Source: Rhypophila decipiens
Lineage: Eukaryota > Ascomycota > Sordariomycetes > Sordariales > Naviculisporaceae
Reading direction: 5' to 3'
NCBI GenBank assembly: GCA_033297075.1
Contig: MU858094.1
Span: 154,088 to 218,087, forward strand
DNA: 64,000 nt
Made by a program: the position numbers and the translations under genes. A model generated the notes under the pieces. That model worked only from the letters and a program-made list of their open reading frames with translations. It was not told the origin of the DNA and did no database searches. Of this stretch, positions 10,983 through 21,318 are shown piece after piece; the stretch's first letter is position 1, and each line of letters starts with the position of its first letter.

Positions 10983-11831
10983 ATGTCCTCGACGCCATGG
11001 CGACGACGACAATGATACCCCGGCGGCGGTAATCCAAATCAAAAATAAGACCAACAATAATCGGGCAGGACCAGAACTTCACGCGACACGGCTGGACAGG
11101 ACATCTAAAAAGGGCTGGTTGGTGTTTCACGATACGACGACGACACTTGCTAAAAATGGTATATTTGGGATGGCTTCTTTGGGATGGAAATGGACGACAC
11201 GCATGACAAAGGTCTTTGCATGTTTTTCGCGGGACAAGGCGTTCGTCTTTAACTCTCGCGCACACATCCGGATTGGGTCTTTATAGTGAGAGCATCATAG
11301 ATTCCACAGCAGAAATGCGGACTCTGGTTTGCCCACTTAGGTGTCGCCGATTCTTCTCCTGTAATGGGAGAAGATGACGCTTGATTGCCAATATCCCTTT
11401 CCCTCTGTCCTCTGTGATGGACTCTTGTCCTTCTGACGGAGAAGTGCTGTCCCTCTGTCAGAGCGGCAGAGTCTTGTTGTGGTTTCTTTTTTTGCTTGCG
11501 CGGTGACTGACCTAGGTGCTAGACCTCTGGTTGACAAAAAGTGCACGTCGATTTTGAACAAAGACAGGTAGGTACGTATGCGTTGTGACAGCTATGTGAT
11601 ATCTGCAGGTCGCTGGTCTCGGGTCTCGAATGCTGGGAAGAGCCTTCATTTTCGGGTTACTTCGTTGGCCGGAGTGACCCAAGACCTGCTTCAAAATCAT
11701 CACCTGCCCGTGGTTCCGTAGAAAGGATAATATTTCCTGCGTGTATTCTAGAGCATCTCTATCCTACCTAAATGCACTTGCGTAGCTGTCAAAGTCTACC
11801 ATTCTCGCCGGTCCAAGATGTCTATGTAGCT
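10983..11831. other. Intergenic between convergent genes
   Basis: 3' region of RPS17 and 3' flank of RTR1. The ORFs here lack domains. No repeat or RNA gene recognised. Confidence 0.5.
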
Positions 11832-13043
11832 CTAGAAACGTAAAGTAGGGAAAATATCTTCATCGTCATCTTCCTCTTCATCGTCCTCCTCGTCCTGGCC
11901 TCTCTTTTTCTTGGGCGCAAACCTTTTGCTAATCTTGTGACCCTCTATCATATCTTCGGAGCCTGCTTTCCGCGGGTCAGGGGCTTGTACAACCGCCGCG
12001 GAGGTATCTTTCTCTTGGATAGTAACCTCGACTTGCTGCTGTCGAGTGCGTATGGGTAAATTGAGACTCAGATTCGCAGCCGCTTCAGCAGCCGCAGAGT
12101 GTTTCTCTGACATGGTCGGCCCAGATCCACCAATCCGTTCAGCAGCTAGCGCGGCCTTGTGAGAGTGCGTGAGGAAGCCTGCATCGGGGGTAGACGGTGC
12201 CGTCGTTTGCCCATTTGCGCCCGTCTTTTTGCTGTCCTCTTCCCGTAGCTCAATCTTGGCAACAGTAATCTCCTTGCCTCCCCCAGCTTGTGAATCCCTT
12301 TTCCTGATATAGGTGGGATTATCCAGCTGGACCCTGATATACAGCGCGCGAACGGCGCATTTCTGGGAACACCACTTGTTTAGATCCTTGGAGCGCGCGA
12401 TTCCTGTAGTGACGATTTTCCATTCCTGGCTGAAATCTCGTCGCGGCTTTGGGCAGAGCGTGTACCCGCAGTTTCCTAGGATATTCCGCTCTTCGATTAG
12501 ATCGTCGTATTCGGAGGGGATGAATTTCTCGACGGCGGATATGAATTCTTGGGCGTCTTGTGGGGAGGGATTTGCTGCCGAGATGCCGGGGCCGCGGATC
12601 GTGGGAAATTGGGAGAGGCGCTCGAAGACTTCTAGGGGGACGGGGTCGCGGATGTCGCCTGATTCTTTTAGGCGCTGGAGGATCTCGGCTTGTTGGACTG
12701 CTTGTTCGAGGATGGAGAATTGGCGGGGTTGCTGTGTCTGGGTTTGGTCAGGAGGTTGTTCGATTGCGAGCTGGGTGGCTGCTTTGGTCTTGGCTGGGTT
12801 GCTTTGCGACGAGGTGCGCTTGAGAATCCCTTTTGGGGGAGGCGGCGCGGGTTGGGTGGCCGACGCGAGGGTGTTGTATCTTCTGTCGGGGGTTTGGTTC
12901 TGCTCTCCTTGTTCGGCGGCGAGCTTGTCGACGAGGCCTTTGGTTTTTGCGGGATTGCTCCGTGCTGAGGGGCGCTTGAGGATTCCTTTTGGTGGTGCCT
13001 TCCCGGCGTCGGACCCGGAAGGGTTGGGAGAAGGCGTTGTCAT
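11832..13043 (-). CDS. RTR1: RPAP2/Rtr1-type RNA polymerase II CTD phosphatase
   Basis: Single-exon ORF of 403 residues, ATG at 13041-13043. The N-terminus holds two copies of a basic motif, PPKGILKRPSARSNPAKTK and PPKGILKRTSSQSNPAKTK (about residues 17-35 and 69-87), an internal duplication. The catalytic-type domain follows: VEKFIPSEYDDLIEERNI, then NCGYTLCPKP and KWCSQKCAVRALYIRVQL. The two Cys pairs form the single zinc site of the Rtr1/RPAP2 fold. Family knowledge: these proteins remove phosphate from Ser5 of the Pol II CTD and help import Pol II into the nucleus. The C-terminus is strongly basic then acidic (KKKRGQDEEDDEEEDDDED), compatible with a nuclear signal. Confidence 0.92.
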   Translation of the reverse strand: MTTPSPNPSGSDAGKAPPKGILKRPSARSNPAKTKGLVDKLAAEQGEQNQTPDRRYNTLASATQPAPPPPKGILKRTSSQSNPAKTKAATQLAIEQPPDQTQTQQPRQFSILEQAVQQAEILQRLKESGDIRDPVPLEVFERLSQFPTIRGPGISAANPSPQDAQEFISAVEKFIPSEYDDLIEERNILGNCGYTLCPKPRRDFSQEWKIVTTGIARSKDLNKWCSQKCAVRALYIRVQLDNPTYIRKRDSQAGGGKEITVAKIELREEDSKKTGANGQTTAPSTPDAGFLTHSHKAALAAERIGGSGPTMSEKHSAAAEAAANLSLNLPIRTRQQQVEVTIQEKDTSAAVVQAPDPRKAGSEDMIEGHKISKRFAPKKKRGQDEEDDEEEDDDEDIFPTLRF

Positions 13044-13490
13044 TATGAAACTAGTGAATCCGCCTTGGGCGTCGGAAGGGAATACTTGTGCGGAAGGTGT
13101 GGGTTTGCGGTTTCAATTCGTGTGGTTCGTGCGGTTCTTGAAGAGGTGATAGTGAGGTGGTAGGTCTGACAAATTTATTTAATGTTTGGAAAGCTTTCTC
13201 CGGCCAGCCACGGCCCACGAGCTTTCATCTTTCAGCGCCCCACACGCCGCCTATCTAATCGTTGCACGCCACTAACTTTAATGTGACGACCTTGCAGTTG
13301 CCTGCTTGCCGGCAGCTGTTGCCGGTTGACAACTTTCACTTACACCAGAAGCAGGTGCAATCCAATGCCTCCTGCTATTTGGTCGTCAAAGGGAGATTCT
13401 GAAATTGTAGCGAAACTCAATATATACATGCATTTGGCCGATGAATGGGGTTTGAAATGGATTACATATGCCTTTTGTGATAAATGATGG
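13044..13490. other. RTR1 promoter and left flank of repeat A1
   Basis: No gene seen. Composition becomes AT-rich toward the repeat. Confidence 0.4.
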
Positions 13491-13747
13491 GGCGTAATAA
13501 TCAGGCACCACTATATTCATATATACTTTCCAGGCACAGTCTAATTTGACTTTCCAGCCTAGTCAAGGCATTTCTTCAAGCCCGTCAAGGTATTTATTAG
13601 CAGTAGTTAGGGCATTTATTCAAGTAAGTCAATGTATTTATTTAAGCCAGTTAAGGTATTTATTCCAGAGAGTTGAGACATATATTCTAGAAGAAATTCA
13701 AGAATGGTGCGTATATATTAGAAGACTAGTGCCTGTTTATTAAGCCC
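13491..13747. repeat. Family A TIR element, copy 1 (degenerate)
   Basis: The left end ggcgtaataatcaggcacc and the complement of the right end (gggcttaataaacaggcac) match the terminal inverted repeat of family A. Between them are about five diverged units of the form tcaaggtatttattc. It is shorter and more decayed than the copy at 26314. There is no coding capacity, so it is non-autonomous. Confidence 0.65.
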
Positions 13748-15035
13748 TTAAATGATACACACGAGAGGCTTCTCTAAATACCCAAGGATGGACAAAGATA
13801 TATAAAGGAAGCTAATAGGCCTTGGTTCAAGACTAGATAAAATGATGTGTTCTTTATGTTTGGAGCCTTGGAGGAAGAGAATTTCTTGTTTGAAAGTTTG
13901 AAATAAAAGAAAAGTTTAAAGGTCGTACATGCAGCAGAATTCATCTTCCCAAACCAAGCTCAAAGAATCCAGAAAGATTATCCTTCGTTATTGATAACTG
14001 CCACATCATTCCATTTCGTTGAAAGACAAAAGGGACACCTCAATATTGCCTGCCCCAAGAAATGGTTCAAAAACGATGGTGGTAATAAGCTACTTACTAC
14101 TACTACTTTTGTCGCCTGTTCCTGATTTCTGATTCCATACACTACCTAGCAAATGAAGCAAGTACGTGCAATTTGTGCCAGCCAAACGTTGAATACCCTA
14201 GACTTCGGTGTATGCCGCCAAACTGTGCGAGGCAGTGGCTCATGTCGCGAGCTGTCATTCCAATGTCGTTAAGGGGGAAGTGTGACGCCGTCCGAACTTG
14301 GTGATGAAAGAGACCGATCTTGGAACGAGATGTGCATGCAACTCGGGGGGTCTGATGGGAACCGTAAGGCGACATGGACTAGTTTTTACCACTGCAAGGT
14401 TTGCTTTGATAGTTTTCGTTTGTTAGTGCTGCGGAATGTTGGAAAGTGTCGTGTTTACTTACCCAGAACGAGAAAAAGCCAAGAACTCTCTGAAAAAAGG
14501 GACCATTCTGGACCACAGCAGCCTGATCGCCTTGGTTCTGCGCCTCTTGGTCCGCGACGGAGGAGTCCACTTGTTTGGAGAACAGCAAGGAAAGTAGATA
14601 TTCGAGAATCATCTTGAAGAATGGTGTCCAAGGTACGTTTGGCAAAGTCTTGATAGTTCGTATCAAAAGTTGGCAATCGGTGGGCTGCTTGATCACAGAG
14701 CTCAAAAGAAGAGTTGAGTGAGCGAAAGACTGGAGAGAGATGCTGAACCGTGAGACCTGGCAGGACTCGTTGATGGAAATGCCGCCCGCAGTGGGACCGA
14801 CAGTCAGTCGTTGACTTGCTCAAAAGGGGTATCGTGAGTATGATGGGACGAAACAATCAAGGCGCGTGACAAGCAATTCCTAATGTCATTGCTCACTTGG
14901 ACGACAGTACCAAACCGCACGGGGCCGCAAAAACGAGAAACAGGTCCCGGTGTCAATTAAACATTATTATTAAACCGAATCTAAGTTATCTAACCACACT
15001 CCATTATGCAAATGACTCGTTATCTGGTACAGATT
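13748..15035. other. Intergenic with one candidate spliced transcript
   Basis: 1.3 kb between repeat A1 and the MARVEL-like gene. Apart from the minus-strand candidate at 14379-14612, ORFs here lack ATG starts or domains. Confidence 0.4.
14379..14612 (-). other. Candidate small spliced transcript
   Basis: On the minus strand an intron with near-perfect signals runs from a GTAAGT donor (14461-14456) through a CACTAAC branch point to a TTGCAG acceptor near 14400. Upstream of it an ATG at 14610-14612 opens a 51-codon frame (MILEYLLSLLFSKQ, ending VLGFFSFWW after splicing). Unspliced, the frame runs 77 codons to 14379. The N-terminus is hydrophobic. Either this is a small protein whose 5' exons I cannot place, or a spliced non-coding RNA. 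No family recognised. Confidence 0.3.
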
Positions 15036-15946
15036 TCATCTTGTGTGAGGATTGGATGCTTGCTCCGCTGCAGGTCCTGTGGTCTCTGGAGAAGATGGCC
15101 TTTCGATGTATGCAGGAGGTTCGTCCGAGAGTCTTGACGCCACAATACTGGTAGTGGATTCAGGAGGTCGATAAGCTGGAAGTTCATGACCATCGTCCTC
15201 CTCTGCACGGTTTTGTTCGTTATCAGGAGGATATGAGAGGTTATTCCCGGCACGCCGTCGCCGAGCTGCGTTGACGGCAGGTTGTGGCCGGTCGAGGCCC
15301 TTGTTCACGCAGCATTGTATTGAAACAAAAACGATTGAGAAGAAGTGAAGTCCACTAGTTGGAAAGTCAGTCAGTGGTTAGCCTTTTTCTCATCCTTACG
15401 TTTGACCGCCCTGGACAATATATCGAGACTCACGCTACAGCCCACAAGCAACAAGCAGCGTAAAACGCATATTCCGCCTGTGCTCGGTATACTTCTCTCC
15501 TCTCTTCACATTCCGGGGTACCGCATCCAGTGAGATCCCAGTTGCCCGTGTCAACCAGGAGGATTCCAAACCCAACCAGGCTCGTGGCAATGACAGCTGC
15601 GACCTCGAGACAGATTACACAGCCCACGTCCTCTTTACTCTGGCCTGGCCTCCTCTCAACGGCGAGAAGATGGTACAATCTCCAAACGTGACCGCCGTTG
15701 TAGACAATCGAGACGGCAAGCTAAGGACGTCACGGTTAGATCAAATCCAGGCCAAACAAATAACTCGGAACAAGTACATCGGGGCTGAATCACCATAGAG
15801 TAGCTCAGTATATATGTGGCGCCCAGTGTCGCGGAGCCGCGCAAGAGCACCGAAAGGGCAATGATATATGCCAAAAGTATGGATAGCCGGAGCCCCAGCT
15901 GCGTGTAGAGGTTCCAGAATCGTCGTCCTCGAGCCCATGGCTTCAT
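15036..15946 (-). CDS. Four-helix membrane protein, MARVEL-like
   Basis: Exons (minus strand) 15946-15794, 15720-15434 and 15354-15036 give 252 residues in one frame. The first donor (atgGTGATT) is weak but phase-compatible; the others have gtgagt, ctaac and ctag signals. Four hydrophobic helices: LSILLAYIIALSVLL (about 22-36); one spanning the first junction (ATYILSYSM/LAVSIVYNGG); VICLEVAAVIATSLVGFGIL; and FYAACCLWAVAGLHFFSIVF. A loop with paired Cys (TGCGTPECEERREVY) lies between helices 3 and 4. A 90-residue hydrophilic tail contains two PAY motifs (LPAYRPP, PPAYIE). The layout matches small fungal MARVEL-type proteins of the plasma membrane; family assignment is inference from topology. 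PPxY-like tail motifs could bind WW-domain ligases. Confidence 0.75.
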
Positions 15947-16649
15947 CGTGGACGGTTAACGAGACAAGCTGGCCTCTACAGCCGTGTTTTCGCCAGTAAT
16001 TCTTAACAAAAAAAAGGCAGAAAAAGTGATGCGCCAAGAGATATGCTCAAGATCCAATGTCGCCCCCGGGGTTGACGTCTAGCAACGGTGTCGTAGGTGC
16101 AGGTCGAAACAAGCTTTTTATTTCGATGATTCTGAGGTAGTGTACTTCTCCTGGGCTATTTTTGCCACGAGTAGTGTACGGGTCGTTGGCTGTTGGGTCA
16201 CACAAGATAGTAAGGTACCTAGACTAATTCGGAAGGTGGACGATTACGCGTCGATACTACATTATATATAGTTAACTCGGTAGCGGAGTTCATTACCACG
16301 CTACTAGTTTAACTTGCAACGAACACGAGAATCGGGTAGGTTGTTTTTGGTTCAGACGACACCGGGAAGGATTCAGCCACTGCCACACCCTGGATCTGGA
16401 TGGCTTCCGTTCCTGAACACTGGCAGCCGAGGGAGGTCAAAGAAGGCTTGCCCTGACGACCTCTCGTGTATTATACGATGACAGGGAGTTGCAACGGACT
16501 GGCGACTAAGCCCTATTAAGCCTTAGCGTAATATGAATTGAACGAAAGTATGCGGTATATCCACCAAAACAAGACTAACAATATAGAAAGAAAAAAAGAG
16601 TAGTAATTTCTCTCGAGCTTGCGCAAATATTTATTTTTGAGTACCCAAT
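15947..16649. other. Intergenic between tandem minus-strand genes
   Basis: 703 bp holding the promoter of the MARVEL-like gene and the 3' flank of the HET gene. AT-rich near 16550-16640. No gene or repeat recognised. Confidence 0.45.
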
Positions 16650-18995
16650 TCACCCCAAAAGCACTTCTCTAACCTCAGCCCCGGCAACCAAAAAGTCCAT
16701 GGTCCTTACAAAAGCTATTCCCAGTCTTCTGACCACCACCGTAGAATCATTCACCGCCTCAACAATCAGCAGACAAACATCGGGCTCTACGCCAAAGTAA
16801 TTGTTCCGCGCAGTATAGTCTGGCTCAACCCAATCGATTAGCCTGGAGAATTCCGTCTCTCCGTTCGCAGATGGTATTGGTGGTACCTGTCTCGCTGGCT
16901 CTCCTCGTCTGAGAAGGAGGGGCATCTTGGGCTTGAGATCATCATCGCTGTTTCCCCCCACGTGGATGAGTCGAATGCGATTCTTGAAAGAAGTAGTGGT
17001 GGAACTTGGCTGGCAGAATGCACGGCTGGGGTCTCTTCCTGGGGGTAAATCATCTGGGACGACGACCAAGTTGAATGTTATTTGTCCTCGTCCGGGGGTA
17101 AGGAATGATTTGTTATCCCAGAGGGACATGGCGTTGGGAAGGTTTCTTCTTTGAGATAGTGGCCATTCTGTTGGGTTCACGTCTAAAGACAGGGCCTTGA
17201 TTTTGAGGATCCTAGGGAGGAGGGGGTAGTTACCATTGCCGCCCTCCATGTTGGAAAGTAGTATGCTGGGCTTGGGGCTTGGGTCTGGGTCTGGAAGAGA
17301 ATACCATTTCCTCGTCGTCGTCGAGACTGATTCTATTTGTAACTCTGTTGTTGGGAGGTTTAAAGGCCCGTGAGTGGGAAAATCGGGATAGTCAGCCCAG
17401 GGACCCCAGTATTTGTATGTCACTGCTGAAGGGTGTCCCAGCCAGGACCATGACGGATAGTCGCTTTCGTTGATTGGAGCAGATTCCGGTTGTTGAAGTT
17501 GGTTCCCGTCGCGAAAGTCAACACGGCCCCAGAGGAGAGACGGGCCCAAGTGTGCACTGGACAGAGGGTGCCCGTGTAAGAATTTCACGCCATATGTCTC
17601 CGAGAGGCGAGCTTCTAGGCCTTGGAAAGCACGGTATTTGTCGCTCGCATAGGTGAGCTGTCGGCTGGTGTACATGTGCACAATGGTCGACAAGGTACTC
17701 GTGAGGTCTGGGCCTGTAGGATCAACACACGGCCCTGATGGAAGCGGCGTGTTATATTCGTACCACCGCTCTGCTTTGTCATTAGGCTCAACATCGGCTG
17801 CGGTGCGAGGATATCTCCAGCTCTCCTTGGCCGACATCTGCTTGCAGACAAAGATGGCTTCGTTCGGGGCAAAGAAGATGGACCGCTTGGCGAGGAGATG
17901 TTCCTGAAGTGTCCAGCCACGGGTTATCCATGGCGCGTACTGTATGAGAGGATACAACTCCCAGAGCGGAGTCGCGATTCTCGATCCATCTGGGAACTGC
18001 TCAACAAGCTGACTTGTGTTCCGCGGGGAGGCAGAGCTTGTGCCGGGAAGGCCGTCTTCCACGCCCGACGTCAGCGACACAATGTTGCAGACGCCATGAA
18101 AGTAGATCTGGTCCATCAGCCCAAGTTGGTGGATAAGAATATCTGGCTCATCCTGGGGGATACAGATGGCATCGACCCAGATATATCTCTCCCCTAAGCG
18201 TCTGGCAAAGCAAATGAGGTCTTCAAAGGTTCGACTTAGCCGCCCAAACATCATATCCGGTATCTGTCTGTCCACTGGCTCGATTCCCGGCCTGTAGCGA
18301 GACTTTTCTGGGTAAGGATTGGGAATCATCTCGAACTTGCGGTTTGCCGAGGCGCCCCAAACATAGGATAATGTGATATAACGGACTGGACGCAGAGACT
18401 TGACAATCATTCGAAGCTCGACGTCGATCAGCCGCAATGCAAACTTGCCATGACCAAATAGACTGTCGGGTGCCCTGATATGCTCCGTGCACGAGGCATG
18501 GGATGAGTCGCAGGTGGTGATCCATTCTCGAATACGGAAGTGGTCGGCCTGTGTGGGATGAACAAAGTGCAAGTCTCCATGGGCAATATGGTAGTTACAG
18601 TAACGATCATCAGGGATGTTGAGAACCGCAACAGCTCCGACTCTGCGATGTGGTTGCGGGCAGATTCTGAGGTCGATATCCACGTCGGGGCTCTCCTTAG
18701 GCGAGTAGCAAGACCGACAGTCTCCGCAGCAGTTGTCGCCTGCCCCCCTTTCCATCAAGTGGCATATAACTCGACAGAATGGGCATTGCTTGCGGGCTGG
18801 TAGGTCGTTGAGTCGTCCATGCGGTTTTTTAATCTCACTGATAGATGGCCCGTTGGGGTTTGGCTTGAAAATGGAGGCGATATCTTTCTCGGTACAATAT
18901 TTGCATATTTCGTTGTCTTGTGACCTCCTTTCGAGGTCATTTTCCAGCCCGTCATAGGCGGCCTTGAAGAACTCTGGAGAAAGGAGCTGGGTCAT
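16650..18995 (-). CDS. HET-domain protein
   Basis: Uninterrupted ORF of 781 residues from an ATG at 18993-18995. The N-terminal 100 residues contain clustered Cys (CKYCTEKD, CPFCRVICHLM, CCGDCRSC) that could bind metal. The HET domain begins near residue 200 with YITLSYVWGAS, continues with RYIWVDAICIPQDEPDIL near 265, and closes with RGWTLQEHLLAKRSIFFA near 360. These are the three family blocks. Family knowledge: HET domains mediate heterokaryon incompatibility and related innate-immune-like cell death. The C-terminal 350 residues are non-conserved. No NACHT, WD40 or membrane segment, so this is the stand-alone class. A TIR hairpin element begins 149 bp upstream of the start. Confidence 0.9.
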   Translation of the reverse strand: MTQLLSPEFFKAAYDGLENDLERRSQDNEICKYCTEKDIASIFKPNPNGPSISEIKKPHGRLNDLPARKQCPFCRVICHLMERGAGDNCCGDCRSCYSPKESPDVDIDLRICPQPHRRVGAVAVLNIPDDRYCNYHIAHGDLHFVHPTQADHFRIREWITTCDSSHASCTEHIRAPDSLFGHGKFALRLIDVELRMIVKSLRPVRYITLSYVWGASANRKFEMIPNPYPEKSRYRPGIEPVDRQIPDMMFGRLSRTFEDLICFARRLGERYIWVDAICIPQDEPDILIHQLGLMDQIYFHGVCNIVSLTSGVEDGLPGTSSASPRNTSQLVEQFPDGSRIATPLWELYPLIQYAPWITRGWTLQEHLLAKRSIFFAPNEAIFVCKQMSAKESWRYPRTAADVEPNDKAERWYEYNTPLPSGPCVDPTGPDLTSTLSTIVHMYTSRQLTYASDKYRAFQGLEARLSETYGVKFLHGHPLSSAHLGPSLLWGRVDFRDGNQLQQPESAPINESDYPSWSWLGHPSAVTYKYWGPWADYPDFPTHGPLNLPTTELQIESVSTTTRKWYSLPDPDPSPKPSILLSNMEGGNGNYPLLPRILKIKALSLDVNPTEWPLSQRRNLPNAMSLWDNKSFLTPGRGQITFNLVVVPDDLPPGRDPSRAFCQPSSTTTSFKNRIRLIHVGGNSDDDLKPKMPLLLRRGEPARQVPPIPSANGETEFSRLIDWVEPDYTARNNYFGVEPDVCLLIVEAVNDSTVVVRRLGIAFVRTMDFLVAGAEVREVLLG

Positions 18996-19143
18996 GGTGG
19001 CGATTTGATTGAGTGATTCGGCTTAACATGAGGCAGAAAGGGTCCTCTTCCAGACTCGTCATTTCGAACCAACGATTGATGTAACCTGTCGCTGGCCCTG
19101 TGCCAGTTGGTGGAGAAATGAGGAGAAATGACCCATCACCCAA

Positions 19144-19323
19144 TACCGTATGTACTAGGAAAGGAGAAAATTGGTCTAGAGCCAAGGAGGCCTAGTGGTC
19201 ACAGGAATTTGCGGGTGAGGAACCGAGCAGGCCAACCCTTCCCGTACACTTAACCTCCTTCGGCCAGAAGCTAAGCCTATCTTGGCTCTAGACCATTTTT
19301 CTCCTTTCCTAGTAGATACGGTA
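19144..19323. mobile_element. 180-bp hairpin element with 43-bp TIRs
   Basis: The left arm 19144-19186 and right arm 19281-19323 are inverted copies with 41 of 43 matches; each begins taccgta. If the outer TA is read as a duplicated target, the element is ccgtatgta...tacatacgg-like with a TA target duplication, as in Tc1/mariner-type MITEs. The 94-bp loop has no ORF. It lies in the 5' region of the HET gene. Confidence 0.7.
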
Positions 19324-19359
19324 GGGATAGTCAAAGGTATCCAGTTCAGCCCATATTTA

Positions 19360-19750
19360 GGCCCCTAATATACAAGTACTAGTCCTCTCATATATAAGTA
19401 CCAGTCTTCTTATATATAAGTACTACTCTTATTAGAATAAATACCTTAACTAGACTAGAATAGACACCTTAACTAAATAGAATAAATACCTTAACTAACT
19501 AGAATAGAGGCTTTAACTAGATAGTCTAGACTAGAATAAATACCTTAACTAGTTCGAATAAATACCTTAATTGGCTTAAATAAGTAACGTACTTTAACTA
19601 GCTTAAATAAATACCTTGACTACCTTGAATAAATGCTTTAACTAGTTTTAATAAATACCTTAACTAGTTCAAATAAATATGTCTAATCTAGAAAGTTAAA
19701 TTGGACTAGTACCTGTATATGAGAGTAGTGGTGCCTGTATATTAGGCGCC
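19360..19750. repeat. Family A TIR element, copy 2 (391 bp)
   Basis: Left end ggcccctaatatacaagtac and the complement of the right end ggcgcctaatatacaggcac are matching TIRs about 45 bp long. TA flanks both sides. The interior holds about a dozen units of ctagaataaataccttaa, the inverse orientation of the units in copies 1 and 3. No coding capacity. Confidence 0.8.
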
Positions 19751-20136
19751 TATAATTATCTCTTTATTGAGAAGGCCGATCCAGTGATACGAGGATCCTC
19801 CACACGAGTAAAAAGGTGTCATTGTCGTTGATGGTCTTTGCGACAAGTCGCCGGATGAGTTGTTTTCTCATGTCACGAATACTGGATTTAGGTACCAGGT
19901 CCTTCTCGCCTCATCATTTCTTCGCCAAGTTGAACTCGGTTCTGCTGTGGCTGTGTTGTATACATCTGTAGTTTTACTTGGCGTGCCCCATGTTGGCCTA
20001 GCCGTCCTCAATTCTTGAGCCTTGTCCCGATACGGTTCTCTACCGTTCCGGTGACTAAAATCAGGATTAATACTCATCATTAGTCTCATGAATACACATC
20101 AGTGGCCTCTGTGTATTTGACCTGGCCGTGGATGTG
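19751..20136. other. Intergenic upstream of basic ORFan
   Basis: 386 bp between repeat A2 and the ORF at 20137. No gene or RNA recognised. Confidence 0.4.
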
Positions 20137-21318
20137 ATGGGTATAAGACGTAGCAGATGCGCTCGTATGTCTACATGTATCAAGAAAGACCATATGCTTC
20201 CGTACTCCCACGACGACATGGCTCACCAAACTCAACCACACAACCCAGAGGAAACCCTCTCTGACGTCCACCATTTGTTCTCAGAAGGCCGAGCTACCAG
20301 TCACGAATCTGACAACCACCAAGAGCAGATCGAGCGCCTCATATCCAGTCGCTGTATCCAAGGTCGAATTCCGTTCCGTGAAGACGGGAACCCCAAGGGA
20401 AAACATCCCCGCAAACCTTTCCCATGGCGCCTAAAGAAACTTCGAAGGATATCAGCTTGGGAAGCCGAGGCCACCGCATATCGTGAGTCTATGTGGCGGG
20501 AACAAAGAGAACAGGAACGTCGAGAACGTATGCTGGCTCGTGGCAAAACACCCGACGGCAATGACGGTGGATTCCGTGGCCGCCGGCCTCCCAATTTGAA
20601 GAAAACCATGGTAAAGATTATGCAAAAGAGGAAAGCTGAGAGGAAGAGGGTTAGCAGGACCAACGTATCCCATCATCAAGGTCCCACCTCTCAGACGGTT
20701 TCAGTCGGCCCGGCCAAGACAAACGAGAAGAACAGAAAAAAGATTGAATCTCTGCAAAAGACAAACCGCAAGTGGCAACTCAAACCACATTACCTCACTG
20801 CATTAGATGCCGCCGCCAAGGCAAAAGGACGCGTCTGTTACGCTTATGGCTGTGACTACTGTGAGGATCGTCACCGCAAGATGAAAGCCACACGGTACAA
20901 TATTTGGAGCAAGGAGGCTGTTCTCCACGGCGTCGAATTGATCGCAGAGCATGATCATCTGGTGGAAGCGGTCCGGATGGAGATTGAAGAAAGCAGCAAA
21001 CTCGCAGAAGAACGAATGGCCGAGCCACACCAGCAGATTTGCATGGATGACATTGTGAGATTGAGGCAGGAGGAGCCGGGGTATGTGGTCAGGTACCGGC
21101 TGGGACGGAAGAAGCAGACAAAGAGCGGCGGCGGGAAGGAACGAGTCGTGGTGGAGAAGGGTCTAGTCGCAGTTGACAACTCGGGTTTGTTTCGGTATGC
21201 AAGCAACAGAATCGATATGGGTAGCGAAGATGACTGGGAAGACTTGGAGTGCGATATAAGCGACGGGAGTGGCTCAATGTGGATAGAAGTAATTTCTGAT
21301 GACGGGAAGGTCCAGTGA
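20137..21318 (+). CDS. Basic hypothetical protein, no recognised family
   Basis: Open frame of 393 codons from the ATG at 20137. An ATG at 20218 (MAHQTQPHNPEE) is an equally good start and would give 366 residues. No intron required. The centre is strongly basic and predicted helical (WREQREQERRERMLARG, KIMQKRKAERKRVS), followed by a Cys-bearing patch (CYAYGCDYCEDRHRK) and an acidic C-terminus (GSEDDWEDLECDISDGSG). No signal peptide or membrane segment. Repeat A2 lies upstream and a family A remnant downstream. I recognise no domain. A lineage-specific nuclear protein or an old domesticated element is possible, but nothing shows it. The long ATG frame argues that it is coding. Confidence 0.55.
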   Translation: MGIRRSRCARMSTCIKKDHMLPYSHDDMAHQTQPHNPEETLSDVHHLFSEGRATSHESDNHQEQIERLISSRCIQGRIPFREDGNPKGKHPRKPFPWRLKKLRRISAWEAEATAYRESMWREQREQERRERMLARGKTPDGNDGGFRGRRPPNLKKTMVKIMQKRKAERKRVSRTNVSHHQGPTSQTVSVGPAKTNEKNRKKIESLQKTNRKWQLKPHYLTALDAAAKAKGRVCYAYGCDYCEDRHRKMKATRYNIWSKEAVLHGVELIAEHDHLVEAVRMEIEESSKLAEERMAEPHQQICMDDIVRLRQEEPGYVVRYRLGRKKQTKSGGGKERVVVEKGLVAVDNSGLFRYASNRIDMGSEDDWEDLECDISDGSGSMWIEVISDDGKVQ

